The notes: generated by a model from the sequence alone, not told the origin. DNA of 64,000 bases from Alphaproteobacteria bacterium (GCA_017307355.1 JAFKFG010000029.1:1-64000); one strand, 5' to 3'. Numbered from the stretch's first letter, positions 1 through 8,911 are shown. Numbers and translations: made by a program.

Positions 1-44
1 CCCGTGCGATGACCTATCGCGCTTACAATGGGGGCTCGCGATGA
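1..44 (+). CDS. mrdA: 3' end of an upstream CDS, probably mrdA (PBP2)
   Basis: The last codons of a truncated plus-strand gene (reading frame 3, ending RAYNGGSR then TGA at 42-44) share an ATGA overlap with the rodA start at 41. In most proteobacteria the gene directly before rodA is mrdA, the elongation transpeptidase PBP2. That identity rests on context only, because 13 residues are too few to recognise the family. Confidence 0.4.
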   Translation, partial: RAMTYRAYNGGSR

Positions 45-1195
45 TCTCCCGACCTTATGCCGCCGCCAAACGGACCCTCAGCGTGGCCGACAAGCTGCTG
101 GAGGTGAATTGGGGCCTGGTGCTTTTGGTCACCATCATCGCCACCGGCGGCATTGCCATGCTCTATTCGGTGGCGGGCGGCCATTTCCATCCCTGGGCGC
201 TGTCGCAGCTTTCCAAATTCATCGTCGGCCTTTTCATTCTGGTGATCGCGGCCACCATCGATGTACGGGTCTGGATGAGCCTGGCCTATCCCGCCTATGC
301 CGTGGCGCTGCTGCTTCTGATCGCGGTGGATGTGGCCGGCCATGAAGGCCTGGGCGCTCAGCGCTGGATTTCGCTGGGCCCGGTCGATCTGCAGCCGTCC
401 GAATTGATGAAGGTCTCGCTGGTGCTGGCGCTCGCCCGCTTCCTGCACGGCAAGAGCGTGGAGGAAGTGTCCAAGCCCCTCAACCTGGGGATTGCGCTGG
501 CCATGATCGGCATCCCCGCTCTGTTCGTGGTGATCGAGCCCAATCTCGGCACCACCCTGATCATCGTGGCCGATGGTTGCGCATTGCTCTTTCTAGCCGG
601 CCTCAGCTGGTACTGGATCGCCCCGGCCCTGGCGGCGATCGCCACCGCGGTGCCGCTGGCCTGGCGTTTCGTGCTGCACGATTACCAGAAGGCGCGGGTG
701 ATGACCTTCCTGGACCCGGAAGCCGACGCCTTGGGCGCGGGCTGGAACATCACCCAGGCCAAGATCGCCATCGGTTCGGGCGGCCTGTCGGGCAAGGGCT
801 TTCTCAACGGAACGCAGAGCCGCCTCAATTTCCTGCCGGAAAAGCAGACCGACTTCATCTTCACCAATTTCGGCGAGGAGTTTGGCTTCGTGGGCAGCAT
901 CGCGCTGCTGATCCTGTTTGCGGTGGTGCTGTTCTATGGCGTCCAGATCGCCACCAGCGCGCGCAGCCAGTTCTCCCGCCTCCTGGCGATGGGGATCACC
1001 CTGAATTTCTTCTTCTACATCATGATCAACGGGCTGATGGTGATGGGGCTGATTCCCGTGGTGGGCATCCCCATGCCGCTCCTGTCTTACGGCGGCACCG
1101 CCATGCTGACGGTGATGTTCGGCTTCGGGCTCTTGATGAGCGTGCATGTGCATCGGCAGGTGGAGATTCCCCGCCATAGTGGGGGAATCATCTAA
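41..1195 (+). CDS. rodA: Rod shape-determining protein RodA (SEDS glycosyltransferase)
   Basis: 384-residue polytopic membrane protein of the FtsW/RodA/SpoVE (SEDS) family, the peptidoglycan glycan-strand polymerase of the elongation complex, partnered with PBP2 and MreBCD in the inner membrane. About ten hydrophobic segments are visible. The large loop near residues 225-285 carries GSGGLSGKGF, KQTDFIF and the EEFGF motif, and the C-terminal part has the family signature GIPMPLLSYGGTAM. Length matches the family. The ATG start overlaps the TGA of the preceding gene, which indicates translational coupling in an mrdA-rodA operon. A repeat element begins 5 nt after its stop and may act at the mRNA 3' end. 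Confidence 0.95.
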   Translation: MISRPYAAAKRTLSVADKLLEVNWGLVLLVTIIATGGIAMLYSVAGGHFHPWALSQLSKFIVGLFILVIAATIDVRVWMSLAYPAYAVALLLLIAVDVAGHEGLGAQRWISLGPVDLQPSELMKVSLVLALARFLHGKSVEEVSKPLNLGIALAMIGIPALFVVIEPNLGTTLIIVADGCALLFLAGLSWYWIAPALAAIATAVPLAWRFVLHDYQKARVMTFLDPEADALGAGWNITQAKIAIGSGGLSGKGFLNGTQSRLNFLPEKQTDFIFTNFGEEFGFVGSIALLILFAVVLFYGVQIATSARSQFSRLLAMGITLNFFFYIMINGLMVMGLIPVVGIPMPLLSYGGTAMLTVMFGFGLLMSVHVHRQVEIPRHSGGII

Positions 1196-1200
1196 TTGAC

Positions 1201-1280
1201 CCCCATCTGTCCGCTACGCGGGCAAGCCCGCTAGCGGACATCTTCCCCCGCCAATGGCTTCGCCATACGGGGGAAGAAAG
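1201..1280 (+). repeat. Double-hairpin intergenic repeat, family A, copy 1
   Basis: About 80 bp beginning CCCCATCTGT and ending GGGGGAAGAAAG. Hairpin 1 pairs TGTCCGCT with AGCGGACA around a GCGGG/CCCGC inner stem. Hairpin 2 pairs CTTCCCCCG with CGGGGGAAG around ATGGC/GCCAT-like arms with a TTC loop. It lies 5 nt after the rodA stop, in the same orientation. Related copies are at 20517, 34037 (reverse), 43917 (reverse) and 50637. Confidence 0.88.
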
Positions 1281-1394
1281 CCGGTGTCGGCTGCGAGAAA
1301 ATCTAGTCACAGGCTGGGAGTGGTACTTTCTGGACAGGGGGGGACCCCTCTGCTAAGAGGCCCGTCCTTGCCGGCATGCAGAACCGGCGGGCGT

Positions 1395-1470
<76 letters not shown>

Positions 1471-1691
1471 ATTTTCCAAGACATTGATATTATTATAGAA
1501 AATGTCAGGCGCGGTGCGCGCCGGCCCGTTTGCGCGCGCGCCATTCATGAATTTCCGGCAACGGCTAAGCAATCTTTCCGAAACCGGCTATGGTCGCCGG
1601 GCCCGAACGCCGCTCCCGCAGTTTGGAGCGCTGGCCGGACGGTTTTCGCGGCGACCATGACCATCAGACCATAACAATCAGGGAGGTTAGC
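1471..1691. other. Intergenic leader between tRNA-Lys and the aminotransferase
   Basis: This 221-bp stretch opens with an AT-rich segment, unusual for this genome, in which GACATT (1480-1485) is inverted as AATGTC (1501-1506) around an A/T-only core. A GC-rich stretch follows, then the aminotransferase ribosome site GGGAGG at 1681-1686. No gene is evident. The AT-rich part may hold a promoter for the aminotransferase. Confidence 0.4.
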
Positions 1692-3104
1692 TTGGAACAG
1701 AGTTCGCGTAAGGGACACGACCGCCGGTCGTTTCTTCGGAATGCAGGGCTTGGCGGCGGCGTTTTGGCCCTTGGTCCTTTGGCAGCCAGCATCGCGGCCA
1801 GCGCTCCGGCAGCGGCGGCGCCGACGCCCGGCAAGTTCGATTTCGACACGCCCTATAACCGCATCGGCACCGACAGCGTGAAATGGGACATGCCCGTTCG
1901 CGTCAATCACATGAGCCGCATCGTGGCCGGCATGACCACCGCCGACATGGACTTCAAATGCGCGCCGTCCATCACCGCGGCGCTCAAGAAGCGGATGGAG
2001 CATGAGAATTGGGGCTATGTCGACATGGCGTCGCCCGGCCCCACCGCGTTCAAGAAAGGCATCATCGCCTGGAACGAGCGGCGCTACGGGACCAAGAACA
2101 TCAACCCCGAGCAGCTCGGCATCACCACCGGCGTTCATGCCGGCATCATCGCGTCGATGCGGGCGCTTTGCCCGCCCGGCAGCAAGGTCTTGATGGCGAC
2201 CCCGATCTATAGCGGTTTCTACAGCGACGTCCGGTTCACCAACACGGTGGCCGAAGAAAGCCTGATGAAATACGTCAATGGCCGCTACGAGATGGACTGG
2301 GAGGATTTCGAGCGCCGCATGACGCCCGACGTCAAGGTTTCCATCCTCTGCAACCCGCAGAACCCGGTGGGCCGCGCCTGGACCAAGGAAGAACTCACCC
2401 GCTATGGCGAGTTGTGCCTCAAGCACAATATCGTGGTGCTGTCGGACGAAATCCATTGCGACTTCGTTTCCAAGGGCCAGAAATACGTGCCCTTCGCCAA
2501 TCTCGACGACAAGAAGATCGTCAACAACAGCATCACTTATAAGTCGGGCAGCAAATCCTTCTCGCTGCCGGGCATGAAATGCGCCTGGTTCTTCTCGAGC
2601 AACCAGGATCTCTTCCGCAAGACCCAGGCCAACAATCATGCCGATCTGTCGACCATGGGCATGCTGGCGGAACAGGCGGCCTATTCCGGCGGCGGCGAAT
2701 GGCTGGACCAGTGCGTCGCCTATATCGACGGCAATCACGATTTCACCAATCAATATATCAAGGCCAACATCCCGATGCTGAAGGTGGGCAAGAAGCCGGA
2801 ATCCACCTATCTGGCCTGGATCGATGTCTCGGCGGTGGCGAACAAGATCAATGCCAAGAAGATGGCGGACGACATGAACAAGAATCCGCCCGTCAATCCC
2901 GCCACCGGCATGCCCAAGAAAGTGACCCCGGCCGACATGGTCAATCTGTGGTTCGCCCAGAATGCGGCCGTGGCCATGAATTCGGGGACCAATTACGGCA
3001 AGGGCGGCGAGAATTTCATCCGCATGAACCTCGCCACGTCGCGCACGACCTTGAAGGCCGCGCTCGACAGCATGGCGGGCGCCTTGAAGAAAATCTCCGC
3101 CTGA
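1692..3104 (+). CDS. Tat-exported PLP-dependent aminotransferase, MalY/PatB-like
   Basis: Fold-type I PLP enzyme of about 470 residues. The best start is TTG at 1692, with GGGAGG six nt upstream; an upstream start at 1590 would add 34 residues of unlikely composition. The N-terminus RRSFLRNAG followed by a hydrophobic, Ala-rich stretch is a twin-arginine signal, so the folded holoenzyme is predicted to be exported. The DEIHCDF motif (about residue 252) supplies the aspartate that contacts the pyridine nitrogen, and K288 in SGSKSFSLPG is the expected Schiff-base lysine; both resemble the MalY/PatB C-S lyase branch of class I/II aminotransferases. The substrate is unknown. It is monocistronic and followed by a strong terminator. 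Confidence 0.85.
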   Translation: MEQSSRKGHDRRSFLRNAGLGGGVLALGPLAASIAASAPAAAAPTPGKFDFDTPYNRIGTDSVKWDMPVRVNHMSRIVAGMTTADMDFKCAPSITAALKKRMEHENWGYVDMASPGPTAFKKGIIAWNERRYGTKNINPEQLGITTGVHAGIIASMRALCPPGSKVLMATPIYSGFYSDVRFTNTVAEESLMKYVNGRYEMDWEDFERRMTPDVKVSILCNPQNPVGRAWTKEELTRYGELCLKHNIVVLSDEIHCDFVSKGQKYVPFANLDDKKIVNNSITYKSGSKSFSLPGMKCAWFFSSNQDLFRKTQANNHADLSTMGMLAEQAAYSGGGEWLDQCVAYIDGNHDFTNQYIKANIPMLKVGKKPESTYLAWIDVSAVANKINAKKMADDMNKNPPVNPATGMPKKVTPADMVNLWFAQNAAVAMNSGTNYGKGGENFIRMNLATSRTTLKAALDSMAGALKKISA

Positions 3105-3120
3105 GCGGGGCATGATCCTG

Positions 3121-3158
3121 AGCCGGTCCGGATCGCTCGGTCCGGGCCGGCTTTTTTT
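3121..3158 (+). terminator. Rho-independent terminator of the aminotransferase gene
   Basis: Inverted arms AGCCGGTCCGGA and TCCGGGCCGGCT enclose a short loop and are followed by a run of seven T. It starts about 16 nt after the stop codon. Confidence 0.9.
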
Positions 3159-3167
3159 ATGCGGCCT

Positions 3168-3572
3168 TCAGCCGGGCTGGGGAACCGTGATGCTGGAGCT
3201 GAAATTGATCTGGAAGGTCGAAACCAGCGGCAAGGTATAGGTCTGGGTATAGCCGGCGGTGATCTGCGCCGTGCGCAGGCCGCCGGAAACCGACGAAGTA
3301 TATTGCACGGTGGCGGTGGGCAGATTCATGGATGCCAGCTGCGCATTCACGGCCTGGGCGATGGTGGCCTGGGTCACGGATTTGTTGATCTCGGCCAGGC
3401 GGGACGCGCTGGACAACGCCCATCCCAGGCTGAGATTGTTGAACAGCATGATGGCGACGTAACAAATTCCCAGCACCAGGGCGATAAAGGCGGAGGAGAC
3501 GAGCGCGAACTCCACGGCGGTGGCGCCACTCTGATCCCGGGTGAAGTTTCGGATTGGCGAACGCACGATCAT
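3168..3572 (-). CDS. TadE-family pilus assembly protein
   Basis: 134-residue protein with one N-terminal membrane helix preceded by the TadE signature (DQSGATAVEFALV, residues 13-25), then a periplasmic region. TadE/TadF are pseudopilin-like components of Flp/Tad pili. The ATG at 3572 overlaps the stop of the next upstream gene by 4 nt (ATGA), so it is the last gene of a three-gene operon. The reading frame is open much further upstream, but only this start agrees with the TadE N-terminus. No other tad genes (secretin, ATPase, prepilin) lie nearby. Confidence 0.85.
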   Translation of the reverse strand: MIVRSPIRNFTRDQSGATAVEFALVSSAFIALVLGICYVAIMLFNNLSLGWALSSASRLAEINKSVTQATIAQAVNAQLASMNLPTATVQYTSSVSGGLRTAQITAGYTQTYTLPLVSTFQINFSSSITVPQPG

Positions 3573-4000
3573 TGCAGGCGCACGGTGCGGGTGATCGACT
3601 TGTCGAAGCTGATCACGGGACCGCCCATATGTCCCGAGGCGGTCACGCTGAAAAAAGTCTGAGGTATGGAACCGTCGGGGCAGGACTGGCCGCAGGTGCC
3701 CGCGGCCCCGGCGCATTGACAGGATAGCGACGACGACAGCGCCGCATTGGATGGCTTGTTGGTCCAGGCTTGCAGACCGATGGTTTGGGCCTGCGACATG
3801 TCGGTACCGCCGCCCATGGCATATTGGATACTGGCCCGCGCCGCGCCTTCCATCTGCATCACGCTCATGGCCGCCTGGCTGAGGTCGGGCAGGGTAATCA
3901 CGATCGCCGCCAGGATGGGCAGCACCAGGGCGAATTCCACGGCGGCGACGCCGGATGACGAAGAAAAGCGCGCCCACAGACGGCGCAAGCTGTTGTTCAT
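3569..4000 (-). CDS. TadE-like pilus assembly protein
   Basis: 143 residues with the TadE-type N-terminus SSGVAAVEFALVLPILAAI (about residues 15-33) that forms the single membrane helix. A Cys-containing periplasmic tail follows (four Cys in SLSCQCAGAAGTCGQSC, residues 92-108), which could form disulfides. It sits between a TadG-like gene (3 nt away) and a second TadE gene (4-nt overlap), so the three are co-transcribed. The role is inferred to be a minor pseudopilin or assembly factor. Confidence 0.84.
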   Translation of the reverse strand: MNNSLRRLWARFSSSSGVAAVEFALVLPILAAIVITLPDLSQAAMSVMQMEGAARASIQYAMGGGTDMSQAQTIGLQAWTNKPSNAALSSSLSCQCAGAAGTCGQSCPDGSIPQTFFSVTASGHMGGPVISFDKSITRTVRLQ

Positions 4001-4003
4001 GAC

Positions 4004-5224
4004 TTACTCCACAAGCGTGACGGCGCCGGGCACGGGAATGGTCTTGATCCCCTTGTTGGTGCAGTTGGTCGAGAAGGAGGCGGACCCGGTATAATAAATG
4101 GTGTCGGCGACCACCTGGGTGCAGCCGCCTGCGCCGCTGAAATTGCCCAGGAAATCCACTTCCTGGCTGGGAAAGTAGATCGCGCCCGTTATGTTGGAGC
4201 TGGCATTGCCGTTGATGGTGTTCTTGGCGGTCAGTTGGGTGCGGTCGCCATAGAAAACCACGCCCGAATAATCGCCCGAAGTGGGCGCGGTCAGATTGAG
4301 CTTGGCGTTGCCGTTGATCTGCAAGGTGGCGCCGTTGGTGAGATAGAAGGTGACGCCGGTGCCGGTGATGTCGGCGTTGGCGTTGATCTTGAGATCGCCG
4401 CCGGAGATCACATAGACGCCCGCATTCAAGGTCATCGTGCCGCTGAGCGAAAGTCCGCCGCAATAGGTGCCGGGATTGAGGGTGGAGCCGGACGGCGTGG
4501 TGCAGCTGCCGGTCGAAGGCACGGGCAGGCTGGCATAGGGATCATAGACATAGGGTGCCTTGGTGGTGACGCTGGAGCAGGACGTCAGGGTGAGCGTCGC
4601 CGAGACATAAGAGCCGCCCACCGTGTCCACGCAGGGCGCGGTCACATTGGCGGAACCGCCCACGCTGAAGGCGCTGTTGGAGCTGGAATCGGAAACGATG
4701 TTGCAGGCCGTGAAATCCGCATAGGCATTGCCCCAGAATTGCACCGTATTGGATTTGGTCTTGTTCAGCCCCACCATGCAGGCGGATTGGGTCTGGGTGT
4801 AGGTCGCCACCGCACGCACCCTGACGGGGACCCTGTCCTGGCTGAAGATGGCGGTGAAATAGCGGGGCTCATTCTCGGTGAGCAGGACTTCGACGGAATG
4901 GGTGTTCTGGTTCGGCCCGGAGGTGGGCGGATTGTTGACGGTGATGGTGCCGTTGGTGGAGGCCCAGCCATTGCCGGAGGCACCCGCCGTCGATGCATCG
5001 GTGATGGCGGTTAGGCTGGCGCTGTTTTGAAGCACCACCGCGCCATTATAGGCGGCGATGTCGGCCGCGCTCTGCAGGTTGCGCTGACGATAATACCAAT
5101 AGCCGGCATCGGCACCCAGGCCGCAGAAGCCGATCAGGACGGGCGCCACCATGGCTGTGATGATGGCGACATTGCCGCGCTTGGATTTGAAAAAGCGCCT
5201 CAGAAAAGTGCCGATGGATGACAT
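4004..5224 (-). CDS. TadG-like pilus assembly protein
   Basis: About 406 residues. The N-terminal SKRGNVAIITAMVAPVLIGF (about residues 14-33) is the Flp-pilus TadE/G-like membrane segment. The remainder is a long, Ser/Thr/Asn/Gly-rich extracytoplasmic region with repeated beta-strand-like stretches (GTMTLNAGVYVISGGDL, NADITGTGVTFYLTNGA) reminiscent of adhesin or beta-helix surfaces. ATG 5224 is chosen because AAAGGTG lies 6 nt upstream; GTG 5233 lacks a ribosome site. It is the first gene of the tadG-tadE-tadE operon. TadG proteins of alphaproteobacteria often carry a von Willebrand domain, which I do not see here. Confidence 0.8.
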   Translation of the reverse strand: MSSIGTFLRRFFKSKRGNVAIITAMVAPVLIGFCGLGADAGYWYYRQRNLQSAADIAAYNGAVVLQNSASLTAITDASTAGASGNGWASTNGTITVNNPPTSGPNQNTHSVEVLLTENEPRYFTAIFSQDRVPVRVRAVATYTQTQSACMVGLNKTKSNTVQFWGNAYADFTACNIVSDSSSNSAFSVGGSANVTAPCVDTVGGSYVSATLTLTSCSSVTTKAPYVYDPYASLPVPSTGSCTTPSGSTLNPGTYCGGLSLSGTMTLNAGVYVISGGDLKINANADITGTGVTFYLTNGATLQINGNAKLNLTAPTSGDYSGVVFYGDRTQLTAKNTINGNASSNITGAIYFPSQEVDFLGNFSGAGGCTQVVADTIYYTGSASFSTNCTNKGIKTIPVPGAVTLVE

Positions 5225-5676
5225 GCCGATCACCTTTACCAGCGGGTACCCGCACGCGTGTCCCGCCCCCTTTCTGCCCCTGCGGAACCGACGGAAGGGG
5301 CACCGCCCGCGATAAAAATAGGTCCCGGGTTCCTTCCAACTTCTTTCCGGTATGCGCGGCTTTTTCAGAAACCGTGACCGGCGATACGGCTGTAAATTCT
5401 CTGGAAAGTGCGCAAAGCGTGGTGTTTTTCCGCTTCGGTGCCTTCGCGCCGTCGCGATCCCAATGGCCCGTCAAGATTGATTTTTACCAATAACGGCTGG
5501 CGGTGGAGGGCGGGCGATAGACGCGGAAAGCGGTGCCAGGTTGGCGTGATCGCCCGGCAAATATCACGCTTTGTCGCCCGCCGGGATGATCGCGGCCGGG
5601 ACCGCAACCGCAACGGCCGTCGCCGCGAAGGCCGGCCGATTTTTGCCGGAGACACGAGCCTCTCTATAGTGGGTCC
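5225..5676. other. Divergent intergenic region, tadG-like / oxidoreductase
   Basis: 452 bp with no convincing gene. It holds the leaders of two divergent genes. An inverted repeat TGCCCCT (5275-5281) / AGGGGCA (5296-5302) would fold in the leader of the minus-strand tadG-like mRNA. No ribosome site clearly marks the oxidoreductase start at 5677. Confidence 0.4.
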
Positions 5677-6744
5677 ATGGTGCCGGACTCTGATCGTGAT
5701 CTGCGTGTCGGGCTGATCGGCTTCGGGCTGGGCGGAGCGTTTTTTCATGCGCCCTTGATCGCGGCGACGAAGGGGTTGCGCCTGGCGACGGTGGTGACCG
5801 GCAATGCGGAACGCCGGGCCCAGGCTTTGCGCGACTATCCGGGCGTTCGGGTGACGAGCGATCCGGACCAGCTTTGGCGAAACGCGGCCGGTCACGACCT
5901 GGTGGTGATCTCCACGCCCAATCGCAGCCATGTGACGCTGGCGTTGGCCGCGCTCGATGCCGGCCTTCCCGTGGTGATCGACAAGCCTTTCGCGCCGACG
6001 GCGGCCGAAGCGCGGCAAGTGATCGCCAAGGCGCGGGAGAAGAAACTCGCCGTCAGCGCCTATCATATCCGGCGCTGGGACAGCGAATGCCGCACCCTGC
6101 GCGGATTGCTGGACCGTGGCGCGCTGGGCCATGTGCTGCGGTTCGAATCGCGGCTGGAGCGCTGGCGGCCCCAGCCCAAAGGCGGCTGGAAAGAGCGGCC
6201 GGAACCGGAGGAAGCGGGCGGCCTTCTCTACGATATCGGCAGCCATCTGATCGATCAGGCGCTCTATCTGTTCGGGCCGGTGCGCGACGTCTATGCGGAG
6301 CTTGATATCCGCCGCGCCGGCGCGGGGACCGACGATGATGTCTTTGTCGCCCTGACCCATCAGAATGGCGTGCATTCCCATCTATGGACCAGTTGCCTGG
6401 CGGCCGAGGCGGGTGCGCGGATGCGGGTGATGGGCGATCGCGCCGCATTCGTGAAGCAAAAAGGCGATGTGCAGGAAGCCGCATTGCGGGCAGGCGGGCG
6501 CCCCGGCGGTGCGGGATGGGGCGAAGACCCGCCCGATCAATGGGGCCTTCTCGGCGACGGAAATACGGCGCGGGCCGTTCCCAGCGTGCCGGGCGCCTAT
6601 CAGGATTTTTACGCGGGAATGGTGCGGGCGCTGCGCGATGGCGCGCCTCTGCCGGTGGATCCGCAGGATGCGGTCGCCGGACTGGAGATCATCGAAGCGG
6701 CGCAACGGTCTTCGGCGCAGCGCCGGGTGATCATGCTCGCTTAA
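5677..6744 (+). CDS. Gfo/Idh/MocA family oxidoreductase
   Basis: 355 residues. The N-terminal Rossmann fold has VGLIGFGLGGAFFHAPL (residues 11-27), the dinucleotide-binding turn. The DKPF motif (EKPF-type, about residue 100) carries the conserved lysine, and a C-terminal substrate domain contains the GGLLYDIGSHLIDQAL signature. Such enzymes are NAD(P)-dependent sugar, inositol or trehalose dehydrogenases, and the substrate cannot be told from sequence. It converges on nagA, the two stop codons overlapping at 6741-6744. A role in amino-sugar metabolism is possible but rests only on position. Confidence 0.88.
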   Translation: MVPDSDRDLRVGLIGFGLGGAFFHAPLIAATKGLRLATVVTGNAERRAQALRDYPGVRVTSDPDQLWRNAAGHDLVVISTPNRSHVTLALAALDAGLPVVIDKPFAPTAAEARQVIAKAREKKLAVSAYHIRRWDSECRTLRGLLDRGALGHVLRFESRLERWRPQPKGGWKERPEPEEAGGLLYDIGSHLIDQALYLFGPVRDVYAELDIRRAGAGTDDDVFVALTHQNGVHSHLWTSCLAAEAGARMRVMGDRAAFVKQKGDVQEAALRAGGRPGGAGWGEDPPDQWGLLGDGNTARAVPSVPGAYQDFYAGMVRALRDGAPLPVDPQDAVAGLEIIEAAQRSSAQRRVIMLA

Positions 6745-7880
6745 CCGGGCACGCCGTCGATCCAGGTTTCGCGAATATTCAAATCGTCGTCCGCGACCAC
6801 GAAATTGGCGCGAAAGCCTTTCGCGATGGCGCCATATTCATGGCCCAGGCCCAGAAAATGGGCCGGCGCGGCGCTGGCCATGTTCAGCGCGTCGCAAAGC
6901 TCGACGCCCAGATAGGTCATGGCATTGCGCACGGCCTGGCGCATATCCAGCGCCGACCCCGCCAGGGTGCCGTTTTCGTCGACATAGACGCCATTCTCGA
7001 TCCGGATGGTGGCGTTCAGCAATTTGAAGGAATCCGCATTGGTGCCCACATTCGCCAATCCGTCCGTCACCAGCATGAAACGGTCATGCGGCTTGCAGCG
7101 CAGCGCCAGCTTCAGCGTTTCGGGGTGAACATGGCGGGCATCGACGATGATGCCGCAATAGCTTTCCGGATTGGACAGGGCCGCGCCGACCACGCCCGGC
7201 TCGCGCCCGGTGAGCGGCGACATGGCGTTGAACAGGTGCGTGAACCCGGTGAGCCCTTGGGCATAGGCGGCAAGGATGTCGTCATAGGTGGCGTTGGTGT
7301 GGCCGGCGGCCACGATCACGCCGGCCTCCGTCAGTCGGGCGATCATCTGCGGCGTGGTCATTTCCGGGGCCAGGGTGACCAGGGTCTTGGCATTTTTCAG
7401 GGAGGTGAGGAGTTCCAGCGCTCTGGCGTCGATCTGGCGGAATTTCTCCGCATTGTGCACGCCCTTGCGCGCGGGACTGAGGAATGGGCCTTCCAGGTGA
7501 ATGCCCAGCACGCCGGGCACGCCTTCGCGGACCGCGGCGGCGACCGCGCCGATGGCCCGCTCCATCACCCCAAGATCGTCGCTGATCAAGGTGGGCAGAA
7601 AGCCGGTGGTGCCGAATTTGCGATGCGCGGCACCCATCCGCCGGAGCGTTGCGACCGTGGGCTCGTCATTGAAGAGGACGCCGCCGCCGCCATTGACCTG
7701 GGTATCGATGAAGCCGGGCAGGATGAGCGCGCCGCCCAGGTCGCGGCATTGCACTTCATTCAGGCGGGGATCATCGTCATTGGCCAGATCGGCGATCCAG
7801 CCATCCTCGATCAGGACGGCATGGCGATCCACGAGCCCGTCGCGGGTGGCGATCCATGCATTGGTCAAGGCCTGCAGCAT
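6741..7880 (-). CDS. nagA: N-acetylglucosamine-6-phosphate deacetylase NagA
   Basis: 379-residue amidohydrolase that removes acetate from GlcNAc-6-P. It has the NagA start of the barrel (LPGFIDTQVNGGGG), the metal-binding glutamate in GIHLEGPFL, metal histidines in AAGHTNATY and FTHLFNAM, and the catalytic aspartate in LVTDGL. Length fits NagA. Its start abuts the nagB-II stop (both at 7880), indicating a nagB-nagA operon transcribed away from the PTS genes. Confidence 0.95.
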   Translation of the reverse strand: MLQALTNAWIATRDGLVDRHAVLIEDGWIADLANDDDPRLNEVQCRDLGGALILPGFIDTQVNGGGGVLFNDEPTVATLRRMGAAHRKFGTTGFLPTLISDDLGVMERAIGAVAAAVREGVPGVLGIHLEGPFLSPARKGVHNAEKFRQIDARALELLTSLKNAKTLVTLAPEMTTPQMIARLTEAGVIVAAGHTNATYDDILAAYAQGLTGFTHLFNAMSPLTGREPGVVGAALSNPESYCGIIVDARHVHPETLKLALRCKPHDRFMLVTDGLANVGTNADSFKLLNATIRIENGVYVDENGTLAGSALDMRQAVRNAMTYLGVELCDALNMASAAPAHFLGLGHEYGAIAKGFRANFVVADDDLNIRETWIDGVPG

Positions 7881-8911
7881 CAGATGGTCTCTGTTACTTT
7901 CTTCAGGTGCGGCGGATGATCGGGATCATAGCCCCGCGCCACCGAAAGGGTCGCGGCCCAGCGATAGAATGCCTGGGCGAACAGCAAGGGCGCGACCGCG
8001 GCATCCGCTTCGATCATGGGCAGCCGCTTGACGCCCGGCACCTCGCGCCCCGCCAACAGAACATGCACGCCCCGGGCCGACCATTCCTGGGCCAGGGCTT
8101 CGAGGCCGGGCCGGGTTTCGTCATTCTGGGCGAACATCAGGATGGGCAGTTTTTTTTCCAGCAAGGCCATCGGCCCGTGCCGGACTTCGGCGCTGCTGAA
8201 GGCTTCCGCATGCAGGCCGCATGTTTCCTTGAATTTCAGCGCCGCTTCCTGCGCCACGCCCAGACCCAGCCCGCGTCCCAGCACGAACAGATTATGGGCC
8301 GGCTGCAGCGCATCGATCATCGGCTGCCAGTCCAGTTGCCAGGAGGCATCCAGTTGCGCGGGCAGGCGCGCGAAGCCGTCCAGCAGAGACGGGTTGGCGC
8401 TCCAATGCGCCACCAGATGCAGGATGGCGGCGAGGGCGCAGATGTAGGATTTGGTGGCGGCGACGCTGAGTTCGGGCCCCGCGCGCAGCGGGATGACATG
8501 ATCGGCCGCCGCCGCCAGCGGCGAATCTTCCGCATTGACCAGCGCCACCACCAGCGCGCCGGAGGCTTTGGCCGCCGCCGCGGCGGTCAAAAGATCCGGG
8601 CTGCGGCCGGATTGAGAGATCACCAGGAACAGGCACTGGCTGAGATCCTGGCGCGCGCCATAGACCGAACTCACGGACGGCGAGGCCGACGAGGTCACAA
8701 GTCCCAAGCTGGTTTCGATCAGATAGCGGGCATAGGTCGCGGCATGGTCGGAGCTGCCCCGCGCCGATGTGAGAACCATGCGGGGCTTGAAATCGCGGAG
8801 CGCGGCGGCGATCCGGGCGACATGCGGCGCGTCCCGGTCGATCTGAATCTGCACGCGCTCCCGCGCTTCGCGGGCTTCCTGGTACATGCGGGTGGCGGCG
8901 GCGTCCGGCAT
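7880..8911 (-). CDS. nagB: SIS-domain glucosamine-6-phosphate deaminase (NagB-II type)
   Basis: About 343 residues from ATG 8911; a TTG at 9031 would add 40 residues but has no clear ribosome site. Two SIS sugar-isomerase domains are visible: SARGSSDHAATYARYL and LVISQSGRSPDLL in the first half, and KFKETCGLHAEAFSSAEVRH in the second, a stretch typical of NagB-II/AgaS proteins related to the GlmS isomerase domain but lacking the glutaminase domain. It would convert glucosamine-6-P to fructose-6-P plus ammonia, completing GlcNAc catabolism after NagA. An AgaS-like activity on galactosamine-6-P is the alternative, made unlikely by the adjacent GlcNAc transporter. Confidence 0.86.
   Translation of the reverse strand: MPDAAATRMYQEAREARERVQIQIDRDAPHVARIAAALRDFKPRMVLTSARGSSDHAATYARYLIETSLGLVTSSASPSVSSVYGARQDLSQCLFLVISQSGRSPDLLTAAAAAKASGALVVALVNAEDSPLAAAADHVIPLRAGPELSVAATKSYICALAAILHLVAHWSANPSLLDGFARLPAQLDASWQLDWQPMIDALQPAHNLFVLGRGLGLGVAQEAALKFKETCGLHAEAFSSAEVRHGPMALLEKKLPILMFAQNDETRPGLEALAQEWSARGVHVLLAGREVPGVKRLPMIEADAAVAPLLFAQAFYRWAATLSVARGYDPDHPPHLKKVTETI

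Noticed and set aside
1480-1506. AT-rich inverted repeat after tRNA-Lys as an attachment site
   Set aside because: No integrase, duplicated tRNA end or foreign island is seen. A plain AT-rich leader is sufficient.
1545-3113. Long minus-strand ORF opposite the aminotransferase (and similar ones at 12204-13952, 23764-25875 and 36829-38487)
   Set aside because: These are mirror frames of GC-rich genes: His/Arg/Gly-rich translations without domains, lying opposite genes with intact motifs.
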